Source: Parafrankia discariae
GTDB taxonomy: Bacteria; Actinomycetota; Actinomycetes; Frankiales; Frankiaceae
Reading direction: 5' to 3'
Assembly: GCF_000373365.1 (NCBI RefSeq)
Contig: NZ_KB891102.1
Coordinates: 432,510-496,509 of the forward strand
DNA: 64,000 bases
The first letter of the stretch is position 1. Each line of letters begins with the position of its first letter. The notes under the pieces are model-generated. The model was not told the origin of the DNA. It searched no databases and worked only from the letters and a program-made list of their open reading frames with translations. Shown here one piece after another: positions 28,150-37,375 of the stretch. Position numbers and translations under genes: made by a program.

Positions 28150-29361
28150 GTGCACTGGCATTACGTGACATGGGCGGCGGGCGCCGCCACGATCTCCGCC
28201 CTGGCCGTCGCCTGCCTTCCCCTGATCGCGGCGGCACTCACCCCGCCCGCGACCGGGCACGCCACGCCCACCACGCCCACCCAGGCCGCATCGGGTCGGG
28301 CGGCCCCCGCGGCGGCGGGCGTGCTCGTCATCCTGGTCGTGCTGATGGCGACCGAGCTCGCCTTCGACGGGCTGGTCGAGCCGCCGTCCTGGGTCCGGGC
28401 CGGCTGGGCGGTCGCCATCGCGGTCGCGGCGGCGTGGCTCGCCGCCCACGGCCGCGAGCTGACCGCACCGACCCAGTACGGCTTCACCCGCCCCGGCGGC
28501 GCGTCGCCCATGACCGGCGGCACGGGAGCGGCGACCGGCACCGGGCCGACCGGCCCGGCTGGGTCGACCGGCCCGGCCCGCGTGACGGACCCGCTGTCCG
28601 AGCAGGACGATCTGGTCCAGACGCTGGTCCTGGCCTCGTACGCCCTGCAGATGGGGGACGAGCCCCGCGCGCGCCAGGCCGTCGACGGAGCACTGCGGCG
28701 CTCCCGGGCGACCCTCGACGAGCTGATGCGCCAGCGCGGCTGCCACAACCTCATCCGAACCGCCCCGGCGACCGCCGGCCCCCCGCCCCCCACCACCTCT
28801 ACTAGTCACCAGCCCCGCCAAAAGAAGCGTGGCGGGTGGGTGAGCCCATGGGCTCACCCACCCGCCACGCTTCTGCCGTACGTGGGGCCGCACCCGCGGG
28901 CGGGTGCGGCGGGGCGGTCAGGGGGTGGTGGCTTCGGAGGGGACGGCGATCGGCTGGGCGGTGTCCGTGGGCTTGGAGACCGGGCGGGAGGCGCGGCGGC
29001 GGCGAGCGCGGGCCGGCTTCTCGGCGCCAGCCGGGGTGTCCGTCCCGTTCGTCCCGGACTGCAGGACACTGTCCGGATCATCGGTGTTCGCGAACACCGG
29101 GATACCTCCGGAACCCGGCCGCGGCTCACCGTCGACCGTGGTGCCCTCGCTCTCGCTGTTCCCGGCCCCGTTCGCTCCGGCCCCGCCGCTGAAGCCGGTG
29201 CCACCACCGTTGCTCTCAGTGTCCTGGTCGCGTCCGGCTCCGACCGTCACGGCGATCCGGGCGGCGCGCGGTGCGACGGCGTCCAGCGAGGCCGTACCGG
29301 CCGCACGCTCACCGAGAGCGGCCGGCCCCGACGCCCCCGCCGACCCGACCGATCCAGCTGA
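28150..29361 (+). CDS. small membrane protein with run-on C-terminus
   Basis: The GTG at 28150 has AGAGGGGG upstream. The first 217 residues look like a real protein. There are two or three hydrophobic segments (YVTWAAGAATISALAVACLP and AAGVLVILVVLMATELAF among them), a Gly/Thr linker, then a helical cytoplasmic domain (QDDLVQTLVLASYALQMGDE and ARQAVDGALRRSRATLDELM). The frame has no stop there. It runs through the 52-bp palindrome and 440 bases into the opposite strand of rne, with Gly/Arg-rich translation. A TAG at 28803-28805 lies one frame away, after a C-rich run, so a frameshift or loss of the original stop is likely. No family was recognised. Confidence 0.5.
   Translation: MHWHYVTWAAGAATISALAVACLPLIAAALTPPATGHATPTTPTQAASGRAAPAAAGVLVILVVLMATELAFDGLVEPPSWVRAGWAVAIAVAAAWLAAHGRELTAPTQYGFTRPGGASPMTGGTGAATGTGPTGPAGSTGPARVTDPLSEQDDLVQTLVLASYALQMGDEPRARQAVDGALRRSRATLDELMRQRGCHNLIRTAPATAGPPPPTTSTSHQPRQKKRGGWVSPWAHPPATLLPYVGPHPRAGAAGRSGGGGFGGDGDRLGGVRGLGDRAGGAAAASAGRLLGASRGVRPVRPGLQDTVRIIGVREHRDTSGTRPRLTVDRGALALAVPGPVRSGPAAEAGATTVALSVLVASGSDRHGDPGGARCDGVQRGRTGRTLTESGRPRRPRRPDRSS
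28823..28874. repeat. 52-bp perfect palindrome (copy 1 of a dispersed inverted repeat)
   Basis: The two 26-base halves are exact reverse complements, centred between 28848 and 28849 on GAGCCCATGGGCTC. It sits between the plus-strand membrane gene and the end of rne and could terminate both. A diverged copy occurs at 50777-50816, where several base changes are matched on the other arm. Confidence 0.9.
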
Positions 29362-32300
29362 ATCAGTCGCAGCCGCCGGTACGGAGCCGTTCACGGACCC
29401 GACAGCCCCGTCCGAGGAGAGGTCCGCCCCGTCCCCGGCCGGCGAGACCGCGGCGGCCACGAGGGCCGGACCGGCGGGCTTCGTCGCGTGCCGCCCCCGG
29501 CGGCCCGTGGAGGAACCGGCCGCCTGGGCCGGAGCCTCCGCCGCCGGCTGGCTCGCCGGCGCCGCCTCCCTCGGATGCGGATCCCTGGCGTGCGCGGAGT
29601 CCAGGTGGACGAGCACACCACGCCCGTTGCAGTGGGCACACGGTTCGCTGTAGGCCTCCAGCAGGCCCTGGCCGACCCGCTTGCGGGTCATCTGGACCAG
29701 ACCCAGGCTGGTCACCTCGGCGACCTGGTGGCGGGTCCGGTCCCGACCGAGGCACTCGGTGAGCCGGCGCAGCACCAGCTCCCGGTTGCTCTCGAGCACC
29801 ATGTCGATGAAGTCGATGACGATGATGCCACCGATGTCACGCAGCCGGAGCTGGCGGACGATCTCCTCCGCGGCCTCGAGGTTGTTCTTGGTGACCGTCT
29901 CCTCGAGGTTGCCACCCTTGCCGGTGAACTTGCCGGTGTTGACGTCGATGACGGTCATCGCCTCGGTGCGGTCGATGACCAGCGAACCGCCGGAGGGCAG
30001 CCAGACCTTGCGGTCCAGCGCCTTCGCGAGCTGTTCGTCCACCCGGTACTCGGCGAAGACGTCCCCGGTCCCGACGTAGCGGCGGACGCGGTCACGCAGG
30101 TCCGGGGCGACCGTGTCGACGTAGCCCTCGACGGTCGCGGCCTCGTGCGAGCCCTGGACGACCAGCTCGGTGAAGTCCTCGTTGAAGATGTCGCGGATGA
30201 CCCGCACCACCAGGTCGGGCTCGCCGTAGAGCAGCGACGGCGCGCTGGCCTTCTGCGCCTTGCGCTGGATGTCCTCCCACTGCGCGACGAGGCGCTCGAT
30301 GTCGCGCTCGAGCTCGGCCTCGCTGGCGCCCTCCGCGGCGGTACGGACGATCACCCCGCCGTTCTCCGGGGTGATCTTCTTCAGGATGCTCTTCAGCCTG
30401 GCGCGCTCGGTGTCCGGCAGCTTGCGGCTGATGCCCGCGTTCTGGCCGTCCGGCACGTACACGAGATAGCGGCCGGGCAGGCTCACCTGGCTGGTCAGCC
30501 GCGCGCCCTTGTGCCCGAGCGGGTCCTTCGAGACCTGGACGAGCACCGACTGCCCGGACTTCAGCACCTGCTCGATCTTGCGCGGCCGACCGTCGAGGCC
30601 CGAGGCGTCGTAGTTGACCTCACCGGCGTACAGGACGGCGTTGCGGCCCTTGCCGATGTCGACGAACGCCGCCTCCATGCTGGCCAGGACGTTCTGCACC
30701 CGCCCGAGATACACGTTGCCCGCGTAGGACGCCGAGCTGGCCCGGGTCACGAAGTGCTCGACCAGGACGCCGTCCTCGAGCACGGCGATCTGGGTGCGGT
30801 CCCCGTTGTGGCGGACGATCATCCGGCGCTCGACCGACTCCCGCCGGGCGAGGAACTCGGCCTCGGTGACGATGGGAGCGCGGCGGCGACCGCTGTCACG
30901 GCCCTCACGCCGGCGCTGGCGCTTCGCCTCCAGCCGGGTGGAACCGCTGACCCCGCGGACGAGGTCGTCGTCCCGGCGCGTCTCGCGCACGTGCACGACG
31001 GTGTTCGGGGGGTCGTCGGGGGTCGGCGTGGTCTCCGCGCCGGTCCCGGAGCGGCGACGGCGCCGGCGACGCCGCCGGGATCCGCCGGCGCGGTCGTCGT
31101 CCGAACCGTCCTCGGCCAAGTCGTCGGCGCCGTCCTCGAGGTCCGCGCCCTCCTCGGCGTCGGACTCCTCGTCGGCGTCGGGATCGGTTCCGGCCACCAG
31201 CTCGGCGTCGGAGTCCGTCTCCTCCGCCTCGTCGAACGTCTCCCGCGCCGGCGCGCGCCGCGACCGGCGGCGGGCGGGCCTGGGCTCGCGCTCCCCCGGC
31301 TCGGCTTCGAGCTCGCGGTCGTCACGCTCCTCCGCCTCGTCGCCCGACTCGTCGGCGAGGTCGCTGGTCTCGGAGATCTCGTCCTCGCCACGGGCCCGGC
31401 CACGGCCGCGGCGGCCGCGGCGCCGACGGCGGGTGCCGCCCGGCCCGGCGTCGTCGGCGTCCCCGTCCCCGTCGACGGACAAGTACTCGCCGCCGTCGAA
31501 CGCCTGCTCGCCGCTGTCCGTCTCCAGTGCCTCACCGAACTCCGCGGTGTCGTAAGCGACCGCGTCGTCGGCCGCGTCAACGATCTCGTCGGCCGGGACG
31601 GCCTCGTCGAGGTCCGCGCCCGGGAGACCGCCGCGACCGGTCACGGCGGGCTCGACCGGCGCCTCGTCGTCGGCGGCGCGCCGGCGACGGGGCCACGGAT
31701 CCACGACCGCCGGCTCCGGCTGCTGGAACATGATCATCGCGACGGGGCGCCGGGCCGGCTGCCGGGTCACCGGCGCGGGGGCCGGCGCCTCGGCACCGCT
31801 GGTCCACGTCGGGGCGACCGCCCGGGTGCGTCGCCGCGGGGTGCGCTCGGCCCGCGGGGGCTCGGACGCGCCGGGCGCCTCGGCGGCGGCAGCGGTCCGC
31901 GCGGCGGCGACCGCCCCGGTTCCGGCCACGGGAGTGGTTCCGGTGGTTTCGGCGGCCACGGTCGCGGTGGTGGTGTCAGTGGTGCCGGCGGTGCCCGCCT
32001 CGGCGGTGGTATCCGCCGCCGCTTCGGCGATCGGCTCCACCAGCGGGTCGCCGGCCTCGTCGACGCCCGGCCCGGAAGCCGGCGGGGTGGCCGCCACGAC
32101 CGGCGACGTGGCCCCGACGGCCGACGAGTCCGGGGCCGACACGGCGGTCGGGGCGGGCACAGAAGCCGGAGTGGACACGGAAGCCGGAGTGGACACGGAA
32201 GCCGGGGCCGGCACGGCGACCGGAGCAGCGGCGGCGGGAGTCCGCCCGACCGCCGCGTCCGCGCCGGATGACGCGGGCGCGGTGGATTCGACGCCCGGCG

Positions 32301-33078
32301 CACCCGAGGACGTGCCGGCCTCGGCGGCCGGCTCGACCTTCGTGGCCGTCCGACGAGCACGGGTCCGACGCGGCTTGGTCGCGGCGGGGGCCGCCTCGCC
32401 TGGCGCCGTAGTGTCAGCGGGCGCGGCGGGCGCGGCGACGTCGATCTTCGCGGCCGACCCGGAGGAGTCGGCGGTGACGTCCGCACCGGCCGCGGTCGCC
32501 GCGGCGGCGGGCGACCCGGTCTCGGGGGACGCCGTCACGGGCGCCTTCGAGTCGAGCGCCTTCAGGTCGGGCGCCTCGGCGGCGGGCGACACGACGTCAG
32601 GCGACGCGGCGTCGGCGGAGGCAGAGGTGGCTGGAGTGTCGGACGCGGCCGCGCCGGCCTCCCGGGACACTCGGCGCGGCCGGGTGGTCCTGGCCCGCCG
32701 GGCCGGCTTGGTTGGCGCGGCTTCGGGCGCCGGCTCGGCGGCGGCCTCGACCAGCGGGACCGCGGTGTCCGGCGCGCCGCCGGCCTCGGCACCGGTGGCG
32801 GCGCCGGCACCGGTGGTTCCAGCCGCGGCGGAATCAGCCGGGGCGACGGGCGGGCCCGCCTCCTCGGGGGGCGACCCGGCTGGTCGGCCGGCCGCGCGGC
32901 GGCGCCGGGCGGGACGTTGCGGCGCGGTCTCGGCGACCGCGCTCTCAGGGGCCGCGGCAGCCGCAGGGGTGTTGTCGGAGGGCACAGTCTCGGAGGGCAC
33001 CGTCCCGGGGGACGGTGCCTTGGCAGGCACCGCCTCGGAGCGCGTGGCCTTGTCCTCGATGATCTGATCTTCGGGCAC
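28918..33078 (-). CDS. rne: Rne/Rng-family ribonuclease (RNase E/G) with giant N-terminal extension
   Basis: 1386 residues. The first 750 are Ala/Pro/Thr-rich, then acidic, with Arg-rich patches ([24 protein letters not shown]) likely to bind RNA or other degradosome proteins. The catalytic half starts with the S1 domain (GNVYLGRVQNVLASMEAAFV near 780). The 5' sensor/RNase H region follows, then DNase I-like DRTEAMTVIDVNTGKFTGKG with the metal-binding Asp and GGIIVIDFIDM. The zinc-link CAHCNGRG comes next. A further 170-residue tail is Ser/Gly/Ala-rich. It is the main mRNA-decay and rRNA-processing endonuclease. The extension is longer than usual even for actinobacteria. Confidence 0.95.
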   Translation of the reverse strand: MPEDQIIEDKATRSEAVPAKAPSPGTVPSETVPSDNTPAAAAAPESAVAETAPQRPARRRRAAGRPAGSPPEEAGPPVAPADSAAAGTTGAGAATGAEAGGAPDTAVPLVEAAAEPAPEAAPTKPARRARTTRPRRVSREAGAAASDTPATSASADAASPDVVSPAAEAPDLKALDSKAPVTASPETGSPAAAATAAGADVTADSSGSAAKIDVAAPAAPADTTAPGEAAPAATKPRRTRARRTATKVEPAAEAGTSSGAPGVESTAPASSGADAAVGRTPAAAAPVAVPAPASVSTPASVSTPASVPAPTAVSAPDSSAVGATSPVVAATPPASGPGVDEAGDPLVEPIAEAAADTTAEAGTAGTTDTTTATVAAETTGTTPVAGTGAVAAARTAAAAEAPGASEPPRAERTPRRRTRAVAPTWTSGAEAPAPAPVTRQPARRPVAMIMFQQPEPAVVDPWPRRRRAADDEAPVEPAVTGRGGLPGADLDEAVPADEIVDAADDAVAYDTAEFGEALETDSGEQAFDGGEYLSVDGDGDADDAGPGGTRRRRRGRRGRGRARGEDEISETSDLADESGDEAEERDDRELEAEPGEREPRPARRRSRRAPARETFDEAEETDSDAELVAGTDPDADEESDAEEGADLEDGADDLAEDGSDDDRAGGSRRRRRRRRRSGTGAETTPTPDDPPNTVVHVRETRRDDDLVRGVSGSTRLEAKRQRRREGRDSGRRRAPIVTEAEFLARRESVERRMIVRHNGDRTQIAVLEDGVLVEHFVTRASSASYAGNVYLGRVQNVLASMEAAFVDIGKGRNAVLYAGEVNYDASGLDGRPRKIEQVLKSGQSVLVQVSKDPLGHKGARLTSQVSLPGRYLVYVPDGQNAGISRKLPDTERARLKSILKKITPENGGVIVRTAAEGASEAELERDIERLVAQWEDIQRKAQKASAPSLLYGEPDLVVRVIRDIFNEDFTELVVQGSHEAATVEGYVDTVAPDLRDRVRRYVGTGDVFAEYRVDEQLAKALDRKVWLPSGGSLVIDRTEAMTVIDVNTGKFTGKGGNLEETVTKNNLEAAEEIVRQLRLRDIGGIIVIDFIDMVLESNRELVLRRLTECLGRDRTRHQVAEVTSLGLVQMTRKRVGQGLLEAYSEPCAHCNGRGVLVHLDSAHARDPHPREAAPASQPAAEAPAQAAGSSTGRRGRHATKPAGPALVAAAVSPAGDGADLSSDGAVGSVNGSVPAAATDSAGSVGSAGASGPAALGERAAGTASLDAVAPRAARIAVTVGAGRDQDTESNGGGTGFSGGAGANGAGNSESEGTTVDGEPRPGSGGIPVFANTDDPDSVLQSGTNGTDTPAGAEKPARARRRRASRPVSKPTDTAQPIAVPSEATTP

Positions 33079-33191
33079 GGGTTATGAAGCCTCTCGGGCT
33101 CCCGGGCGCGCTGTGTCAGCAGTCGCGGCCGCGCAGAAGCCACTGTCTCGGTCCGACGGTGGTGCCGCCGGCAATCCTGCGACGCCCTGCA

Positions 33192-33953
33192 TCACGCTCC
33201 GAGTTGACCCACCAGCCGGGCAGCCTCGTCGCGGTCCGGTACCAGCGGGTCCGCCAGCGTTCCGTCCTCGCGCAACCGGCCCTGTTCGAGTCGTGTTGGC
33301 TCGGGCGGCACCGGGACGCTGAGGACGGCGACCGCGGAAAGGGCGGTCAGCACGTCGTCGGGTCGAACGGCGGGCGTCGTGTGCCGTACGACCACGTCCA
33401 GTATCGCACAGGTGTCGTTCTCTGCACGGCAAACGGCCCAGACCACGGCCTCGCGCACGTCCACGCGACGCCGTCCGTCCTTGGTGGCCCGCTCGACCGT
33501 CAGCGATTCCCGGCCCAGCAGCTCGGTCACCGCGACGTCCAGATCGGCGGCCGCGACGCCCGGCATCCTCAGCCGCCACCGGGACGCGTCGATGCGGTCG
33601 GGCAGTGGCGGGCTGTCCGCCGCGACGCAGTGCAGGACGTCCAGCCCAGGTGGGAGCGCCGCGTCCAGTGCCGCGCGGACCTGCTCGGGCTCCATCGGCG
33701 CGGACAGCGCGACCTCGAAGTACTCGGCCTCGCTCGCGGCGCCGGTGGGCGCCGCGCCGACCCACGACACCCGGGGATGGGGACTGAACCCGGCCGAGAA
33801 CGCGACCGGTATCCGGGCCCGGCGCAGGCCGCGTTCGAAGGTCCGGGCGATGTCGCGGTGCGAGAGGAAACGCAGCCGCCCCCGCTTGGCGAACCGGACC
33901 CGCACCCGGGCCACCACCGGCGGGGGCGGCGGGCCCTCAGGTCGACGAGGCAC
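33192..33953 (-). CDS. TIGR03936/DUF2344 radical-SAM-associated protein
   Basis: About 253 residues. The recognised domain starts VARVRVRFAKRGRLRFLSHR and continues FERGLRRARIPVAFSAGFSP and HPRVSWVGAAPTGAASEAEY, which defines the family. Three GTG starts are possible (34016, 33953, 33914); the middle one is given, overlapping the radical-SAM gene by 17 bases. None has a strong ribosome site, so coupling to the upstream gene is likely. It always accompanies TIGR03960 radical-SAM proteins, often ahead of rne as here. Its biochemical role is not settled. Confidence 0.85.
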   Translation of the reverse strand: MPRRPEGPPPPPVVARVRVRFAKRGRLRFLSHRDIARTFERGLRRARIPVAFSAGFSPHPRVSWVGAAPTGAASEAEYFEVALSAPMEPEQVRAALDAALPPGLDVLHCVAADSPPLPDRIDASRWRLRMPGVAAADLDVAVTELLGRESLTVERATKDGRRRVDVREAVVWAVCRAENDTCAILDVVVRHTTPAVRPDDVLTALSAVAVLSVPVPPEPTRLEQGRLREDGTLADPLVPDRDEAARLVGQLGA

Positions 33954-35991
33954 TTGCCCGCGCCAGGTCGGACGGAACAGCGGATGACCCGCCGGCGCCG
34001 GTGCCGGTGCCGGCACCGGCCGCGGCGGCCGGGTCCGGCGCTCCGGCAGGAGGCCCCACCGGGATCACCGGGATCAGGGTGCGCCCGGTGGGCCCGATCT
34101 GGTTCTCGGTTCCCATCGTCGGGCACACCCCGCAGTCGTAGCAGGGCGTCCAGCGACAGTCGTCCAGCTCGGTCGCGCGCAGGGCCTCCTGCCAGTCGGC
34201 CCACAGCCAGTCACGGTCGAGGCCGGCGTCGAGGTGGTCCCACGGCAGGACCTCGCGCTCGTCGCGCTCGCGGGTCGTGAACCAGTCCAGCGAGACACCG
34301 AGCCCGGTGAGCTCCGCCTCGCACGCCGCCTCCCAGCGGGCGAACGAGAAGTACTCGCTCCAGCCGTCGAAGCGGCCGCCGTCGCGCCAGACCCGCTCGA
34401 TCACCCGGCCGACCCGGCGGTCACCGCGGGCCAGCAGGCCCTCGATGATGCCCGGGCGCCCGTCGTGGTAGCGGAAGCCGACCGCCCGGCCCACCTCCCG
34501 GTCGGCGCGCACGGTGTCCCGCAGCAGCTTGAGGCGCCGGTCGGTCACCTCGTGGGACGCCTGCGCCGCCCACTGGAACGGCGTGTGCGACTTGGGGACG
34601 AACCCGCCGATGGACACGGTGCACCGGATGTCGCGGTGACCGCTGGCCCGCCGGCCGGCCCGGATGACCTCGCGGGCGAGATCCGCGATCTCCAGGACGT
34701 CCTCGTCGGTCTCGGTGGGCAGGCCGCACATGAAGTAGAGCTTCACCTGCCGCCAGCCGTTCGCGTAGGCCGTGCTGACCGTGCGGACCAGGTCCTCCGC
34801 GCTGACCGTCTTGTTGATGACCTTACGGAGCCGTTCCGAGCCGCCTTCGGGGGCGAAGGTGAGCCCGCTGCGGCGGCCGTTGCGGGAGAACTCGTTCGCG
34901 AGGGTCACATTGAAGGCGTCCACCCGGGTGGAGGGCAGGCTCAGCGCCGTGTTGGTGCCCTCGTAGCGGTCGGCCAGGCCCTTGGCGATCTCGCCTATCT
35001 CGCTGTGGTCCGCGCTCGACAGCGACAGCAGGCCGACCTCGGAGAAACCCGAGGCCGCGAGCCCGGCGTCGACCATCTCGGCGACGGTGGTGATGCTGCG
35101 TTCCCGCACCGGACGGGTGATCATGCCGGCCTGGCAGAACCGGCAGCCGCGGGTGCAGCCGCGGAAGATCTCCACGCTCAGCCGCTCGTGCACCGTCTCG
35201 GCCAGTGGCACGAGCGGCGCCTTCGGGTACGGCCACGAGTCGAGGTCGGTCAGGGTGTGCTTGGCGGGCCGTTCCGGGACCTCGTCCCGGTTGCGGGTGA
35301 CCGCCGCGATCCGCCCGTCCGGCCGGTAGGTGACGTCGTAGAACCCAGGGACGTAGACCAGCTTGCGGCGGGCGAGGCGGTGCAGCAGCTCGGTCCGCCC
35401 GCCGGGCGAGCCGGCGGCCTTCCAGGCGCGGGTGAGGTCGGTGATCAGCAGGACGGCCTGCTCGCCGTCACCGATGACGACGGCGTCGACGAAGTCCGCG
35501 ATCGGCTCGGGGTTGAAGGACGCGTGCCCGCCGGCGATGACGATCGGCCAGGCCAGGCCGTCGCCCGGGGCCGCGCGGTCCGCGGTGTGCAGCGGGATGC
35601 CGGCGAGATCCAGGGCCGAGAGCAGGTTCGTGTAGCCGAGCTCGGTGGAGAAGCTGACCCCGAAGAGGTCGAAGTCCGCGACCGGGCGATGGCCGTCCAC
35701 CGTGAACTGCGGTATCCCGTGCTCACGCATCAGGGCCTCGAGATCCGGCCAGACCGAGTAGGTGCGTTCGGCGAGGACGTCCGGCTGCTCGTTGAGGATC
35801 TCGTAGAGGATCTGGACGCCCTGGTTCGGCAGCCCGACCTCGTAGGCGTCGGGGTACATCAGACACCAGCGGACCGCGGCGTCGCCCCAGGGTTTGACGA
35901 CCGCGTTCCCCTCGCCGCCGACGTACTGGACGGGCTTCCGGACCCGTGGGAGCAGCGGCTCCAGGAGGGGAAACAGCGACTGTCCGGACAT
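33937..35991 (-). CDS. TIGR03960-family B12-binding/radical-SAM protein
   Basis: 684 residues. After a B12-binding-like N-terminal domain (QGVQILYEILNEQPDVLAER, PIVIAGGHASFNPEPIADFV) comes the radical-SAM core with the iron-sulfur motif RGCTRGCRFCQAG (Cys-x3-Cys-x2-Cys). It is followed by EVGLLSLSSADHSEIGEI and LTFAPEGGSERLRKVINKTV. A Cys-rich C-terminus (CRWTPCYDCGVCPTMG) could hold another cluster. The last 40 residues are Pro/Ala-rich. With the DUF2344 partner it is conserved near rne, suggesting RNA or ribosome-linked modification; this is inference only. Confidence 0.9.
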   Translation of the reverse strand: MSGQSLFPLLEPLLPRVRKPVQYVGGEGNAVVKPWGDAAVRWCLMYPDAYEVGLPNQGVQILYEILNEQPDVLAERTYSVWPDLEALMREHGIPQFTVDGHRPVADFDLFGVSFSTELGYTNLLSALDLAGIPLHTADRAAPGDGLAWPIVIAGGHASFNPEPIADFVDAVVIGDGEQAVLLITDLTRAWKAAGSPGGRTELLHRLARRKLVYVPGFYDVTYRPDGRIAAVTRNRDEVPERPAKHTLTDLDSWPYPKAPLVPLAETVHERLSVEIFRGCTRGCRFCQAGMITRPVRERSITTVAEMVDAGLAASGFSEVGLLSLSSADHSEIGEIAKGLADRYEGTNTALSLPSTRVDAFNVTLANEFSRNGRRSGLTFAPEGGSERLRKVINKTVSAEDLVRTVSTAYANGWRQVKLYFMCGLPTETDEDVLEIADLAREVIRAGRRASGHRDIRCTVSIGGFVPKSHTPFQWAAQASHEVTDRRLKLLRDTVRADREVGRAVGFRYHDGRPGIIEGLLARGDRRVGRVIERVWRDGGRFDGWSEYFSFARWEAACEAELTGLGVSLDWFTTRERDEREVLPWDHLDAGLDRDWLWADWQEALRATELDDCRWTPCYDCGVCPTMGTENQIGPTGRTLIPVIPVGPPAGAPDPAAAAGAGTGTGAGGSSAVPSDLARASASST

Positions 35992-36036
35992 GCCCGCGAG
36001 CCTACGGCACCGCAGCGTGGCCGACCGCCTCAGGCC

Positions 36037-37275
36037 TCAGAGCGCGTAGGGGTCGGAGCGCGAGCGCAGGCGGACATTCTGCAGCAGCCCGACCGCGATC
36101 ATGTTCGCGAACATCGAGGAACCGCCGTAGGACAGGAATGTCAGCGGAAGGCCGGTCACCGGCATCACGCCGAGACACATGCCGATGTTGACGAAGATCT
36201 GGAAGGTGAACCAACAGACCACGCCGGTGGCGATGAGCGCGCCGAACGAGTCCTGCGAGTGGAAACCGATCGTCAGCGCCCGCCAGAGCACCACGCCGAG
36301 CAGGACGATCACACCCCCGGCCCCCAGATAGCCGAGCTCCTCGCCGGCGACGCTGAACACGAAGTCGGTCTGCTGCTCGGGCACGAACTGGCCCTGGGTC
36401 TGCTGGCCCTCGAACAGACCACGGCCGGTGATGCCGCCGTTGGCGATCGCGGTCATCGCCTGGTCGACGTTGTAACCGGTCGACGACGCCGCCTTGTTCT
36501 CGGAGACGAACGAGGTGAGGCGCGCCTCCTGATAGGGCTTGAGCAGGTGGAACTGGAGGATCGCCCCGCCGAAGAGAACCCCGCACAGGATCAGGCCCAG
36601 CACCCAGCGCCGCGGCGCGCCGCTGACCGCCAGCATCCCGAGGGTGACGAACACCAGCACCATGACCGTGCCGAAGTCGGGTTGCAGCATGATCAGGGCC
36701 ATCGGCACGACGGCGAGGCCGAGCACCAGCAGCACGTCGCCGTGGCCCGGCGCGCCGCGGCGGATGCCGGTGTGCCGGTCCTCGTGTTTCTCCCCGAGGA
36801 TCATCGCGGCGCCGACGACGAGCGCGACCTTGGCGAACTCCGACGGCTGGAGCTGGAAGCCGGCCGGGAGCACGATCCACGAGTGGGCCCCGTTGACGGT
36901 GGTGCCGACCACGAGAACGGCGACGAGACCGACCAGCGAGCCGAGATAGACGAAGGGCGCGTAGGCCCGCAGGATCCGGTAGTCCACCAGGGTCGCGGCG
37001 GCCCCGAGCAGCAGGCCGATCATCAGATTCAGCAGGTGGCGTTTCAGGAAGGTCTGCGGGTCTCCCCCGGCCTCCTCCAGCCGCTGGCGGGTGGCCGACC
37101 AGACCAGCAGGGCACCCAGCAGGGCCAGCGCGATCACGCTGATCTGCAGAACCCAGTCGAGCCGCCGCAGCGGCGAGTGCCGCCCCGAGGCGCGGTCGCG
37201 CAGCTGCCCGATCCGCCCCCGGACCAGCACCGGGGAGGAACGCAGCGCGGTGGGCCCCTGCTCCTGCGTCATCAT
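36037..37275 (-). CDS. rodA: RodA/FtsW-type peptidoglycan glycosyltransferase
   Basis: 412 residues from tandem ATGs at 37275/37272 after GGGGAGG; the frame opens further upstream but in Arg-rich shadow sequence. About ten membrane helices are visible. Family motifs are AHSWIVLPAGFQLQPSEFAK, IMLQPDFGTVMVLVFVTLGM, EEQTDFVFSVAGEELGYLGA-like QQTDFVFSVAGEELGYLG, and the closing MPVTGLPLTFLSYGGSSM. It polymerises lipid II during elongation together with the PBP2 encoded just upstream on the same strand. The gap to PBP2 is about 100 bases. Confidence 0.93.
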   Translation of the reverse strand: MMTQEQGPTALRSSPVLVRGRIGQLRDRASGRHSPLRRLDWVLQISVIALALLGALLVWSATRQRLEEAGGDPQTFLKRHLLNLMIGLLLGAAATLVDYRILRAYAPFVYLGSLVGLVAVLVVGTTVNGAHSWIVLPAGFQLQPSEFAKVALVVGAAMILGEKHEDRHTGIRRGAPGHGDVLLVLGLAVVPMALIMLQPDFGTVMVLVFVTLGMLAVSGAPRRWVLGLILCGVLFGGAILQFHLLKPYQEARLTSFVSENKAASSTGYNVDQAMTAIANGGITGRGLFEGQQTQGQFVPEQQTDFVFSVAGEELGYLGAGGVIVLLGVVLWRALTIGFHSQDSFGALIATGVVCWFTFQIFVNIGMCLGVMPVTGLPLTFLSYGGSSMFANMIAVGLLQNVRLRSRSDPYAL

Positions 37276-37375
37276 TCGCCTCCCCTGCCACCGGTGGACG
37301 GCCGTTCGCCGCCCGCTGTTCCCGTTGCCGTGGTTCCCGTGCCGTGGTCGCTGTTCTCGCTGCCGGGTCTCGTTG

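Noticed and set aside
29488..32271. A 927-codon open frame on the plus strand opposite rne
   Set aside because: It is the antisense of a confidently identified gene; the translation is low-complexity and without any family resemblance, as expected in very GC-rich DNA.
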